Position numbers and translations under genes: made by a program
Origin: UBA6857 sp045544175
GTDB taxonomy: Bacteria > Bacillota > Clostridia > Oscillospirales > Acutalibacteraceae
NCBI GenBank assembly: GCA_045544175.1
Contig: JAZPYL010000064.1
Location: 62,001 to 126,000 of the forward strand
Length of the DNA stretch: 64,000 nt
Direction of reading: 5' to 3'
In this document: one piece after another, positions 34,053 through 43,051 of the stretch
Layout: each line of letters opens with the position of its first letter
Numbering within the stretch: position 1 is the first letter of the stretch
The notes under the pieces: model-generated
Database searches by the model: none
Told to the model about the DNA's origin: nothing
What the model saw: only the letters and a program-made list of their open reading frames with translations

Positions 34053-35450
34053 ATGCGTAAAGCACTGGCTCTTTTTACGACTATTCTTATTGCTACACTC
34101 GGCATTTATACCGCCATATTTGTTCAGATAAACAATGAAAAGGACAATGTTGTTGTGACAGAAAACGTTGTTTTCGGTGACAAAAGCTATGCTGATGGTA
34201 TTACTGTAAGTGCAGACTCCAAGCATGGCAACAGATTACTTTGGGAAACCGATTACACTATCGGAGAAGCACCCGTTACAAAGACAGATTTTACATATCA
34301 TCATTTCGGGTTCAGATATGAAGACACTGAAATCAGAAGAAATATGAGCATATACACATCTTTTCATTTTTCAACTTCTGCAGGAGATTATAATGAAATT
34401 TACAAGAACACAAAGAAAGCTTTTGAAGAAATGATGAAAGATGCTGAGCCGTATGTTCAGCAGGAAAAAACCATACTTTTAAGTGATTATTATGACTACT
34501 ATCCTTTAGTTGTAGATATCGACTTTCCGAACTTTTATATAAGTGATTATTTCTTTAGAGATAATATCACAGAATATAAGCTTTCTGTTATAAACAAGTT
34601 TAATGAATTTTTCAGAATACCTGTTATTGAAGGTCATAAGCTTTCTATAAACGGCATAGCCGACGATGAAGGCAATCTCACCCAATGGGGCACTTCTTTT
34701 ACCGAAGAATCTGCCGACAACTTCGATATGTATATTGAGGATAGTATTACCGATGAAAACTGTTTCTTATCCTTCAGCAATAAAACAATGAACGGCAAAA
34801 TGGTTGACATAAGTAATATTCCAGGCGGTTACGGTGTTTATTGTCTCCCCTACACAGAAACAGAAAACAGTGTTAATTTTGACTTTGACAATATGAAGAA
34901 CATTTACCCCGTTAACGAAGAAGCTGAAATATATGAAATCCGTCTGTCTGACGATAACAGGCATCTTTACATTATGACCAGAGAAGACGGAAAATGTGTT
35001 CTGACGGTTATAGACGCAAAGACTTTTAAGAAGTTGCAGTCAATTGAAATCAGTAGCTTTATAAAGGGGTATTCCTACGTTTTTGAGATAAGAGACAATA
35101 TGATTCTTTATAACACTTACGACGAAACTAACGATAAGAATTATTATACACTTATCTCTATTGATGAAAACAAAATATTAAAAAACGAATTTACCGTTGA
35201 AGCCCTTTATACCGGTGAAATCGCAAAATGGGACGGTGAATTCCTTTATCTCGCAGATACGGAGTATTACGATGATACATATATATCTGATCCCTGTAGG
35301 TTCAATGTTACTGTGTATAACAAAGACGGACTAAAATACCGAGGTTCATATGATCTGAGTCTTTCTACAGGATATGACGGAAACTGGAGCAGTATGTATT
35401 ATGTAAATTTAGGATATGATTCAATAGATTTCACCCTTCCGACAAAGTGA
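34053..35450 (+). CDS. Membrane-anchored extracytoplasmic protein of the ABC operon
   Basis: This 465-residue protein has one N-terminal signal-anchor (about residues 4-27, ALALFTTILIATLGIYTAIFVQ) and no lipobox, so most of it lies outside the cytoplasm. The C-terminal half has repeated strand patterns (IYEIRLSDDNRHLYIM, KLQSIEISSFIKGYSYVFEI, GEFLYLADTEYY) resembling beta-propeller blades. I do not recognise a named family. Co-transcription with the transporter suggests a sensor or accessory protein. RBS is GAGG, 4 bases after the ATPase stop. Confidence 0.6.
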   Translation: MRKALALFTTILIATLGIYTAIFVQINNEKDNVVVTENVVFGDKSYADGITVSADSKHGNRLLWETDYTIGEAPVTKTDFTYHHFGFRYEDTEIRRNMSIYTSFHFSTSAGDYNEIYKNTKKAFEEMMKDAEPYVQQEKTILLSDYYDYYPLVVDIDFPNFYISDYFFRDNITEYKLSVINKFNEFFRIPVIEGHKLSINGIADDEGNLTQWGTSFTEESADNFDMYIEDSITDENCFLSFSNKTMNGKMVDISNIPGGYGVYCLPYTETENSVNFDFDNMKNIYPVNEEAEIYEIRLSDDNRHLYIMTREDGKCVLTVIDAKTFKKLQSIEISSFIKGYSYVFEIRDNMILYNTYDETNDKNYYTLISIDENKILKNEFTVEALYTGEIAKWDGEFLYLADTEYYDDTYISDPCRFNVTVYNKDGLKYRGSYDLSLSTGYDGNWSSMYYVNLGYDSIDFTLPTK

Positions 35451-35456
35451 TAAAAA

Positions 35457-35490
35457 ATCCTCCTGATTCTGCATCAGGAGGATTGCTTTT
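35457..35490. terminator. Bidirectional terminator between the ABC operon and parC
   Basis: Arms AATCCTCCTGAT (35457-35468) and ATCAGGAGGATT (35473-35484) with a 4-base loop, flanked by A-rich and T-rich runs, serve the convergent genes on both sides. Confidence 0.88.
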
Positions 35491-37748
35491 TATTCAAATC
35501 CGTCAAAGGTCATATTATTTTTCTTCATTACATCTTCATTGCTGATTACAGCACCGGCTGAGGGAAGATTCTTTGATTTGTATCTTGACGGTTTTACAAA
35601 CTCTCCCTGCACATAGTCACGTACAAGAGAAAGCTTATGATTTTTCTTAAGTGTGATACAAGCGACACCCTGAGTATCCTTCATAGCCTTCGGAGCAATA
35701 ACAGATGTATCAATGAGAAGGCATCTTCCGCCCGTAGTTTCAAGGACAATCTCCTTGTCATCGGGAAGATACATAAGTGTAACAAGGGGTGATTTATCGC
35801 TGTAAGCCTTGATAAGCTTCTTTCTGTTGGTCTTTGTTGCGTAGGATGAAAGGTTTACCTTTGCAGTTTTACCGTTATCAAAGAAGAACATCATATAACC
35901 CTTATAGCTGTTTGTAACAACCATAAATATTGCGTTCTCCCCTTCGTCCATTTCAAGCTTTGACGGGATATATTCACCGAGAACACTTGCCTTTGAATCA
36001 GCGAAATCATTCACCTTCGCCTTATAAACCTGACACTTATCAGTGAAGAACAGAAGGTCATTGTTGTTAGTGGTTTCAAAGCTCTGGAAAATCTCATCAT
36101 TTTCCTTGAGTTTGTGTTCACCGCCCATTCTTAGTGAAAGCGGAGTAATCTTCTTAAAGTAGCCGCCCTTTGTAAAGAAGAGATTTACCGCATAATCGGG
36201 AATTTCTTCCACATCGTCATCCTCATCACTTTCAGCAACATAATAAAGGTCTGTCTTTCTCTCCTGAGCATACTTTTTGATTACATCGCCCAGCTCACCG
36301 ATAATAATCTTCTTTATTTTAGCCTTTGATTCAAGAATTTCTTTCATATCCTTGATTGTAGCTTCAAGGTTTTCGATATCCTTAAGACGCTTGATAATAT
36401 ATTCGCGGTTAAGATGACGGAGCTTGATTTCAGCAACATATTCAGCCTGAATTTCATCGATTCCGAAGCCGATCATAAGGTTAGGTACAACCTCAGACTC
36501 TTCCTCGGTCTTACGGATAATTGCTATTGCCTTATCAATATCAAGAAGAATTTTTTCAAGACCTCTTAAAAGATGAAGCTTTGATTCAGCCTTATTTAAG
36601 TCAAATATAACTCTTCTTCTTACACACCTGCCTCTGAATCTTATCCATTCAATAAGAATGTCCTTTACACCCATAACTCTCGGGTAGCCGTCAACAAGAA
36701 CATTAAAATTACAGGAGAAGGAATCTTCAAGAGGAGTGAGCTTATAAAGCTTCTGCATAAGCTTGTCCGGATCAGTGCCACGCTTAAGGTCAATAGTAAT
36801 CTTAAGACCGTTCTTATCGGTTTCGTCACGGACATCGGTAATTTCTCTTATAGATCCTGCTTTGACTCTTTCGATAATTTTATCAATTATTGCTTCAGCA
36901 GTAGTTGTCGGAGGAATTTCCTTAATATCAATGCAGTTAAAGCTCTTGTCATAGCTGTACTTAGCTCTTACCTTGATACCGCCTCTGCCTGTACGGTAAA
37001 CCTCTTCCATTTCTTCACGGTTGTAAACAATAGTACCGCCGCCGACAAAATCAGGTGCAGGCATAGTTTCAATGCAGTTATGGTCAAGATTTTTAATAAG
37101 CTCGATAGTAGTTTCGCAAAGCTCCTTAAGATTAAAAGAGCATATTGATGAAGCCATACCGACAGCAATACCTAAGTTTACATTGGCAAGAATTGACGGG
37201 AAGGTTACGGGAAGAAGCACAGGCTCCTTCATTGTACTGTCGTAGTTATCAACGAAATCTACCGTATCCTTGTCAATCTCCCCAAAAAGCTCGTTACAAA
37301 CCTTTTCAAGCTTAGCTTCAGTATAACGGGGAGCTGCATAGTGCATATCTCTTGAATAAGCCTTACCGAAGTTACCCTTTGAATCAACAAATGGATTAAG
37401 AAGAGCCTCATTGCCTCTCGAAAGACGGACCATTGTTTCGTAAATAGCCGCATCACCGTGAGGGTTAAGGCGCATTGTCTGACCAACAATATTGGCAGAC
37501 TTGGTTCTCCCTGAGCCTAAAAGTCCCATCTTATACATAGTGTATAAAAGCTTACGGTGTGAGGGCTTGAAGCCGTCAATTTCAGGGATAGCTCTGGAAA
37601 GAATAACGCTCATCGCATAAGGCATATAGTTGATTTCAAGAGTATCGGTAATATGCTGCTCTATCATTTCACCCGCATTGGCAATATGAGTGTTTTTGAG
37701 AAGCTCAGCACCGTTGTCTTCTTTTTTAGTTATCTTTTTTCGTGCCAT
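35490..37748 (-). CDS. parC: Type IIA DNA topoisomerase A subunit (ParC-like)
   Basis: The winged-helix/breakage-reunion domain has LSRAIPEIDGFKPSHRKLLY (about 50-69), NPHGDAAIYE (95-104) and APRYTEAKL with catalytic Tyr142. The C-terminal third is beta-propeller-like (TKGGYFKKI, GGRCLLI) and no GyrA-box is evident, so this is a topoisomerase IV-type subunit. The residue matching E. coli GyrA Ser83 is Ala100 and that matching Asp87 is Glu104, both at quinolone-contact positions. It is divergent from standard ParC, so it may be an additional clostridial topoisomerase beside gyrase. The B subunit gene is 16 bases upstream. Confidence 0.82.
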   Translation of the reverse strand: MARKKITKKEDNGAELLKNTHIANAGEMIEQHITDTLEINYMPYAMSVILSRAIPEIDGFKPSHRKLLYTMYKMGLLGSGRTKSANIVGQTMRLNPHGDAAIYETMVRLSRGNEALLNPFVDSKGNFGKAYSRDMHYAAPRYTEAKLEKVCNELFGEIDKDTVDFVDNYDSTMKEPVLLPVTFPSILANVNLGIAVGMASSICSFNLKELCETTIELIKNLDHNCIETMPAPDFVGGGTIVYNREEMEEVYRTGRGGIKVRAKYSYDKSFNCIDIKEIPPTTTAEAIIDKIIERVKAGSIREITDVRDETDKNGLKITIDLKRGTDPDKLMQKLYKLTPLEDSFSCNFNVLVDGYPRVMGVKDILIEWIRFRGRCVRRRVIFDLNKAESKLHLLRGLEKILLDIDKAIAIIRKTEEESEVVPNLMIGFGIDEIQAEYVAEIKLRHLNREYIIKRLKDIENLEATIKDMKEILESKAKIKKIIIGELGDVIKKYAQERKTDLYYVAESDEDDDVEEIPDYAVNLFFTKGGYFKKITPLSLRMGGEHKLKENDEIFQSFETTNNNDLLFFTDKCQVYKAKVNDFADSKASVLGEYIPSKLEMDEGENAIFMVVTNSYKGYMMFFFDNGKTAKVNLSSYATKTNRKKLIKAYSDKSPLVTLMYLPDDKEIVLETTGGRCLLIDTSVIAPKAMKDTQGVACITLKKNHKLSLVRDYVQGEFVKPSRYKSKNLPSAGAVISNEDVMKKNNMTFDGFE

Positions 37749-37764
37749 TTCTTTACCTCACTAA

Positions 37765-39744
37765 TCAGCTGACATCTGTCATATCAATGTATAAGTGTCC
37801 GTAATTTGCAATATAGTCTTTTCTGCCGGAAAGATTATCACCTAAAAGAAGGTCAAATTTTTCTGCAGTAAGCTGTGCATCAGCAGGGTCAATCTTGATA
37901 AGTCTTCTCGTTGCAGGATTCATAGTGGTAAGATTCATCATATCTGCATCGTTTTCACCAAGACCCTTTGAACGCTGTACAGAGTATTTAGCCTTGCCGA
38001 TTTCCTCAATTGCATCAGCCTTTTCTTTTTCTGTATAAGCAAACCAGGTCTGATTTCCGCTTGTAATTTCATAAAGCGGCGATTCAGCAATAAAGACCTT
38101 GCCCTCTTTAATCAGAGTCGGAATAAGCCTGTAAATCATTGTAAGAATAAGGGTTCTGATCTGATATCCGTCAACATCAGCATCGGTACAGATAATAATT
38201 TTACTCCAGCGAAGATTGTCAAGATTGAAGGTAGACATATTTTTCATCGCCTTTGAGTTTACCTCAACGCCGCAGCCCAAAACCTTAAGCAAGTCAGTAA
38301 TAATTTCGCTTTTGAAAATTTTATCGTATTCTGACTTAAGGCAGTTAAGAATCTTGCCTCGTACGGGGATAATTGCCTGAAATTCTGAGTCTCTCGCCTG
38401 CTTACATGCGCCGAGAGCAGAGTCACCTTCCACTATAAACAGCTCACGCTTGTCTATGTCCTTACTTCTGCAGTCAACGAATTTCTGCACACGGTTAGCC
38501 ATATCATTTGAAGAAGCAAGAGTCTTTTTGATATTGATTCGTGCTGCTTCAGCTTTGACACGACTTCGCATATTAATAAGCACCTGATCGGCAATTTTAT
38601 CTGCTTCCATCTTGTTTTCGATGAAATATATCTCCATCTGATGACGAAGAAATTCAGTCATTGTTTCCTGAATAAACTTATTGGTTATAGCCTTCTTTGT
38701 CTGGTTGAGATATGATGTCTCTGTTGAAAAAGACGATGACACAAGCACAAGACAGTCGGCAATATCCTGAAATTTGATTTTACTGTCGCTCTTTGTATAT
38801 TTGCCCGTCTGCTTGAGATAAGCATCTATCTGCGCTACAAGTGCATTGGTAACAGCCTTATCAGGTGAACCGCCGAATTCAAGAAAGCTTGAGTTATGAT
38901 AATATTCGATAAGCTGCTTTTTATTTGAGAAAGTAAGAGCAACATTGAGCTTTACCTTATATTCGGGCAAATCTTCTCTGTCCTTACCGCTTCTGTCTGC
39001 CTGCCAGAACTGAACGGAAGATATTGTATCTTCACCTGCTATCTCCTTAACATAATCGCTTATGCCGTTTTCGTAATAGTAGGTAAAGGTTTCAAAGCCG
39101 CCCTTAATCTGATTTTTAAGCTCAAAGCGGACCTTTGGGTTGACAATAGCCTGTCTCTGCATTACCTGCTGATAATATTCGAGAGTGACATCAATGTCAG
39201 TGAAAACCTCTGTATCGGGCTTCCATTTGATTCTTGTACCCGTATCCTTTTTAGAATAAGGCTCACTTACAAGTCCGCCGATATTGTTACCCTTCTCAAA
39301 GTGCAGAGTATGTCTTTCACCTGCACTCTTGATTTCTGCGTCCATATATTCACTTGCAAACTGCGTAGCACAAAGGCCAAGGCCGTTAAGACCGAGAGAA
39401 TACTCATAGCTGCCGCCTGAATTGGTCTTGTACTTACCGCCCGCATAAAGCTCACAGAAGACAAGCTCCCAGTTATAACGGTCATATTTTTCGTTATAAC
39501 CTACGGGAATGCCTCGACCGAAGTCCTGAACCTCAACAGAGCCGTCACTGAATCTTGTGACTATAATTTTATCGCCGTGACCTTCTCTCGCTTCGTCGAT
39601 AGAGTTAGAGAGAATTTCAAAAATTGAATGCTCACAGCCGGCAATACCGTTAGAACCGAAAATAACCGCAGGTCTTTTTCTGACTCTGTCGGCACCTTCC
39701 AGCATAAGAATATCGTCATTTGAATATTCGGATTTTTTAGCCAT
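37765..39744 (-). CDS. parE: Type IIA DNA topoisomerase B subunit (ParE-like)
   Basis: The GHKL ATPase has EILSNSIDEAREG (about 44-56), DFGRGIPVG and LGLNGLGLCATQFAS. The TOPRIM region has VEGDSALGACKQARDSEFQAIIPVRGKILN (about 410-440) and ICTDADVDGYQIRTLILT. Both TOPRIM motifs are altered from the usual EGDSAGGSAKQGRD and DADVDGxHI. The 659-residue length fits ParE/GyrB without the long insert. It forms a two-gene operon with the A subunit. These substitutions support an unusual lineage, not loss of function, because the metal-binding acids remain. Confidence 0.82.
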   Translation of the reverse strand: MAKKSEYSNDDILMLEGADRVRKRPAVIFGSNGIAGCEHSIFEILSNSIDEAREGHGDKIIVTRFSDGSVEVQDFGRGIPVGYNEKYDRYNWELVFCELYAGGKYKTNSGGSYEYSLGLNGLGLCATQFASEYMDAEIKSAGERHTLHFEKGNNIGGLVSEPYSKKDTGTRIKWKPDTEVFTDIDVTLEYYQQVMQRQAIVNPKVRFELKNQIKGGFETFTYYYENGISDYVKEIAGEDTISSVQFWQADRSGKDREDLPEYKVKLNVALTFSNKKQLIEYYHNSSFLEFGGSPDKAVTNALVAQIDAYLKQTGKYTKSDSKIKFQDIADCLVLVSSSFSTETSYLNQTKKAITNKFIQETMTEFLRHQMEIYFIENKMEADKIADQVLINMRSRVKAEAARINIKKTLASSNDMANRVQKFVDCRSKDIDKRELFIVEGDSALGACKQARDSEFQAIIPVRGKILNCLKSEYDKIFKSEIITDLLKVLGCGVEVNSKAMKNMSTFNLDNLRWSKIIICTDADVDGYQIRTLILTMIYRLIPTLIKEGKVFIAESPLYEITSGNQTWFAYTEKEKADAIEEIGKAKYSVQRSKGLGENDADMMNLTTMNPATRRLIKIDPADAQLTAEKFDLLLGDNLSGRKDYIANYGHLYIDMTDVS

Positions 39745-39859
39745 CGTTTATCTGAATCCTTTCATCTGAAATACAGAATTATCCACTAAATATTGTACTG
39801 ATTTCCTTATTTTAACACAACAGTTATACTTTACACTATTTTGCAAAAAAAATCAAGTA

Positions 39860-40105
39860 TTATTCTTTTCTTGCCTCAACAAACCACTTGCCTTCATCTT
39901 CAAAAAGGTAGGTTGTTTTGTTGCCTACAGAGATAGTATAGCGAATTCCTGTGCCTCCGACCTTACTTGCGTAAGCACGTTGCACGTTAATTATCTTATC
40001 AATTTCATACTTGCGTCCGTTCTCCCATATAACCGTAAGAGGCGTAACAAAGCCGTCGCTGCCTATTTTGGCAACAACGTCAACATAAACCTTTTTACTT
40101 TCCAA
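39860..40105 (-). CDS. Small conserved dinB-linked protein
   Basis: This 81-residue protein is predicted to be all beta: it starts KKVYVDVVAKIGSDGFVTPLTVIWENGRKYEIDKI and ends TYLFEDEGKWFVEARKE. I recognise the pattern as a small conserved protein commonly found beside DNA polymerase IV genes in clostridia, but I cannot name the domain with certainty. It lies 10 bases after dinB, so it is probably in the same SOS-induced transcript. The WENGRKYEI core could bind nucleic acid or the polymerase; that is only inference. Confidence 0.7.
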   Translation of the reverse strand: MESKKVYVDVVAKIGSDGFVTPLTVIWENGRKYEIDKIINVQRAYASKVGGTGIRYTISVGNKTTYLFEDEGKWFVEARKE

Positions 40106-40115
40106 GAATACTCAC

Positions 40116-41357
40116 CTACCGATACATTCTCATAGGAAGCGGTACTTTATCCTTATTATGACCGGGAATTTTATTTTCAGTTAAAAGGCAGCAATTAATA
40201 ACTGCATTTTCGCCGAAACGTCTTCTGAGATCCATTACCGCATCATCAATTATTTTCTGTTTTTCGTGCTTTTTATAGTCAGCATAAAAGCTCATCTGCA
40301 CCGGTTCATTATCGTTTCTCAGATTAATTGCCCTGACACTGACGGCTCTTACATCGTAATTCCAGTTATAATTCTTGCTGAAAAGGTCAATCGCCGTCTG
40401 TGCAATCTCAGTGGCAGACTGAGTGAGAAATGGCATTTCACATTGAAATTGCCTTGTAAGAAGCTTATTATCCTTTACGGCGATTTGTACTCCCGATGCA
40501 GCTAAACTGGCTTCTCTGAGCCTTTTTGACACATTCTGACTAAGAGAAAGGAAAACCTTCCATACCTCGTTGACATCAACCAAATCAGCTGTACAAGTAA
40601 TACCGTGTCCTATACTTTTTATCGGTGCAGAATATCCGTCAGGCATTACCCTTGAAGAATCCAGACCGTTAGCAAAGGTCCATATTTCATTCCCCTGAAC
40701 ACCCAGAATCTTTTCGAGCCACTGAACAGATGAATTTGCAATATCTCCTATCGTTTTTATGCCGTAAGATGAAAGCTTTTTTGCCGTCTTTCTGCCGACG
40801 CCCATCATAGCACCTGCAGGTAAAGTCCATACCTTTTCTTTGTAATCCTCTTTTGTAATTTTATACACTCCGTCATTTTCTGCAAGGTCACTGCCAAGCT
40901 TTGCAAAAATTTTGTTATAAGAAACACCTACGGAAACCGTAAGTCCCAGCTCATTTTTAAAGCTCTCTTTTATTTCATCGATTATCTTATCTGCCGAACC
41001 GAAAAGCATTATACTCCCTGTAATGTCACACCAGGCCTCATCAAGTCCCATGGGCTCGATTTTATCCGTATATCTTGCATATATTTCATGGGCAAGACGA
41101 AAATATTTGATGTATCGGTCAAAATGAGGTCTTACGACAATTAAATCAGGGCACTTCTGCTTCGCCTGCCATATAGGCTCACCTGTAGTTACGCCGTAAA
41201 CCTTAGCCTCGGCAGTTTTTGCTAAAATTATACCGTGCCTTTCTTCAACAGAGCCGCCCACAGCTACAGGTTTACCTTTGAGTTCAGGATTCAGGCTGCA
41301 CTCAATTGACGCATAACAGGAATTCATATCAGAATGTATTATTACTCTTTCCATCAT
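40116..41357 (-). CDS. dinB: Y-family DNA polymerase IV (DinB)
   Basis: This is an error-prone translesion polymerase. The palm motif IHSDMNSCYASIE holds the first metal Asp, and GLDEAWCDIT holds the catalytic Asp/Glu pair (about 104-113). A helix-hairpin-helix region GVGRKTAKKLSSYGI and a little-finger domain follow. QMSFY near the C-terminus resembles a beta-clamp-binding motif. A frame-opening ATG lies at 41381, but it overlaps a LexA box, so the ATG pair at 41357/41354 behind GTGAGG is the start. The product is about 413 residues. It is followed by a small conserved protein. Confidence 0.93.
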   Translation of the reverse strand: MMERVIIHSDMNSCYASIECSLNPELKGKPVAVGGSVEERHGIILAKTAEAKVYGVTTGEPIWQAKQKCPDLIVVRPHFDRYIKYFRLAHEIYARYTDKIEPMGLDEAWCDITGSIMLFGSADKIIDEIKESFKNELGLTVSVGVSYNKIFAKLGSDLAENDGVYKITKEDYKEKVWTLPAGAMMGVGRKTAKKLSSYGIKTIGDIANSSVQWLEKILGVQGNEIWTFANGLDSSRVMPDGYSAPIKSIGHGITCTADLVDVNEVWKVFLSLSQNVSKRLREASLAASGVQIAVKDNKLLTRQFQCEMPFLTQSATEIAQTAIDLFSKNYNWNYDVRAVSVRAINLRNDNEPVQMSFYADYKKHEKQKIIDDAVMDLRRRFGENAVINCCLLTENKIPGHNKDKVPLPMRMYR

Positions 41358-41374
41358 TTGAAGCCTCACAAAAA

Positions 41375-41388
41375 AGAACATTTGTTCG
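41375..41388 (-). promoter_or_regulatory. LexA/DinR box upstream of dinB
   Basis: On the minus strand CGAACAAATGTTCT matches the Firmicute LexA consensus CGAACRNRYGTTYC in its core (GAAC-N4-GTTC). It lies 18-31 bases before the dinB start and marks dinB as SOS-induced. Confidence 0.85.
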
Positions 41389-41423
41389 ATATAATTATAC
41401 TACCTTCTTTTACATTTGTCAAC

Positions 41424-41454
41424 ATAAAAAGAGACAGAAAAAATCTGTCTCTGA
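41424..41454 (-). terminator. Terminator after spoIVA
   Basis: Arms AGAGACAGA/TCTGTCTCT (41430-41438 with 41444-41452) are followed on the minus strand by TTTTTATG. It isolates spoIVA from the dinB promoter. Confidence 0.8.
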
Positions 41455-41458
41455 GTTA

Positions 41459-42937
41459 TTATAAAATTATACAGATAAGACCGCTGCAACCTTCATTGAT
41501 TACTCTTTCAAGAGTTTCCTGTAATTTCATTCTTGCATCAGTGGGCATTTTGTAAAGCTTATTATGAAGTCCCTCATTGACAAGACTGTCAAGGGTTTTA
41601 CCGAATATATTTGACTGCCATATCTTTGACGGATCTTCCTCGAACTCTTTAAGAAGATACATAATAAGCTCTTCAGACTGACTTTCCGTACCTACAATTG
41701 GTGCAACCTCTGTATTTATATTGGCTTTAAGCATATGAATTGACGGAGCAGAGGCCTTAAGCCGAACGCCGTATCTCCCGCCCTGCTTCATAATCTCAGG
41801 ATCTTCAAGCGTCAGCTCATTCATCGTCGGCATCACAATTCCGTAACCTGTAGCCTCAACCTCTTCAAGAGCTGTCTGAAATCTCGCAAATTCCTTCTTT
41901 ACCTGCGAAAGCTCAAGAAGAGAATTCATAAGCTGCTGTTCGTTATTAATTTCCACACCTGTTTTTTCAGTGATAACCTTGTAGAATAAATCCGGTGAAA
42001 TTGTCACATTTACTTTCACCGAACCTGTCGAAAGCTCAATACCGCCAAGCTCACACCTATCGATATTATCCGCCTTTGAGACTTCGCCCTCAAACATTTT
42101 TGCATCCTTTACTTTTTTCAGTTCAGCCGCTGCAGAATAAATAGCTGAATAAATATTTTTTCTTATTGGATGCTCTCTTTCAAGACCTGTTATCCAGCGT
42201 GGAAAATCAATAAGCATTTCTTTAATCGGAAATTCATATAAAAGCTCAGTTAAAATACCGCTAATCTGAGATGATGTCATTTCAAGACAGTTTACAGGAA
42301 TAACACTGACGCTGTATTTTTCGCTCAATTTTTCTGCAAGAGACCTGCAACCTGCTGAATCAGGGTTTCGGCTGTTAAGCACAACAACAAAAGGCTTTTC
42401 TATTTCCTTGAGTTCATTTATAACTCTTTCTTCGGCTTTTTCATATTCTTCTCTCGGAATATCACTGATTGTGCCGTCGGTTGTAATAACAAGGCCGATT
42501 GTTGAATGTTCGGTAATAACCTTATTTGTGCCGACCTCAGCAGCCATATTAAAGGGTATCTCTTCTTCGTACCACGGTGTTTTAACCATTCTCGGTTGCT
42601 CATTTTCTATGTAGCCCAGTGATGACGGTACAACATAACCGACACAGTCGATCATTCTCACTTTAAATTCCATCGAACCGTCAATTTTAACCTCAGCCGC
42701 CTCCTCGGGGATAAATTTCGGTTCAGTTGTCATTATTGTCCTTCCTGACGAGGATTGCGGAAGCTCATCCATAGCTCTTTCTCTTTTGGCTGAATCCTCA
42801 ATATTCGGCAGAACAAATTCATCCATAAAGCCTTTTATAAACGTAGATTTGCCTGTGCGTACAGGTCCTACTACACCAATATAAATATCTCCGCCCGTTC
42901 TTTTTGCAATGGAATCATATATGCTTGTGTTTGTCAT
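41459..42937 (-). CDS. spoIVA: Stage IV sporulation protein A (spore coat morphogenetic ATPase)
   Basis: SpoIVA polymerises by ATP hydrolysis around the forespore and forms the basement layer of the coat. It has Walker A GVVGPVRTGKSTFIKGFMDE (about residues 22-41) and the conserved C-terminal peptide GLICIIL. The protein is close to full-family length (492). TTG 42943 is in frame, but AGAGGATTTGCAG sets ATG 42937 (MTNTSIYDSIAKRTGGDIY). A sigma-E promoter and its own terminator make it monocistronic, as in B. subtilis. It is one of the safest markers of a true endospore former. Confidence 0.97.
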   Translation of the reverse strand: MTNTSIYDSIAKRTGGDIYIGVVGPVRTGKSTFIKGFMDEFVLPNIEDSAKRERAMDELPQSSSGRTIMTTEPKFIPEEAAEVKIDGSMEFKVRMIDCVGYVVPSSLGYIENEQPRMVKTPWYEEEIPFNMAAEVGTNKVITEHSTIGLVITTDGTISDIPREEYEKAEERVINELKEIEKPFVVVLNSRNPDSAGCRSLAEKLSEKYSVSVIPVNCLEMTSSQISGILTELLYEFPIKEMLIDFPRWITGLEREHPIRKNIYSAIYSAAAELKKVKDAKMFEGEVSKADNIDRCELGGIELSTGSVKVNVTISPDLFYKVITEKTGVEINNEQQLMNSLLELSQVKKEFARFQTALEEVEATGYGIVMPTMNELTLEDPEIMKQGGRYGVRLKASAPSIHMLKANINTEVAPIVGTESQSEELIMYLLKEFEEDPSKIWQSNIFGKTLDSLVNEGLHNKLYKMPTDARMKLQETLERVINEGCSGLICIIL

Positions 42938-42971
42938 CTGCAAATCCTCTTTTCAATCAATCTTCATTGAA

Positions 42972-43000
42972 ATTCTATGCAGACAAACATCTTTATATGT
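42972..43000 (-). promoter_or_regulatory. Sigma-E promoter of spoIVA
   Basis: On the minus strand ACATATA (43000-42994), 14 bases, CATAGAAT (42979-42972) match the sigma-E pattern (GN-ATATT-like -35, CATACAAT-like -10), about 35 bases before spoIVA, which is a classical sigma-E gene. Confidence 0.7.
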
Positions 43001-43001
43001 C

Positions 43002-43033
43002 AAAAAAATATACCCTCCTGCAACGAGGAGGGT
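43002..43033 (-). terminator. Terminator after the zinc-ribbon membrane protein gene
   Basis: Arms ACCCTCCT/AGGAGGGT (43012-43019 with 43026-43033) followed on the minus strand by TATATTTTTTTG. It abuts the spoIVA sigma-E promoter. Confidence 0.85.
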
Positions 43034-43051
43034 AAAAAATACAATTTAAAA

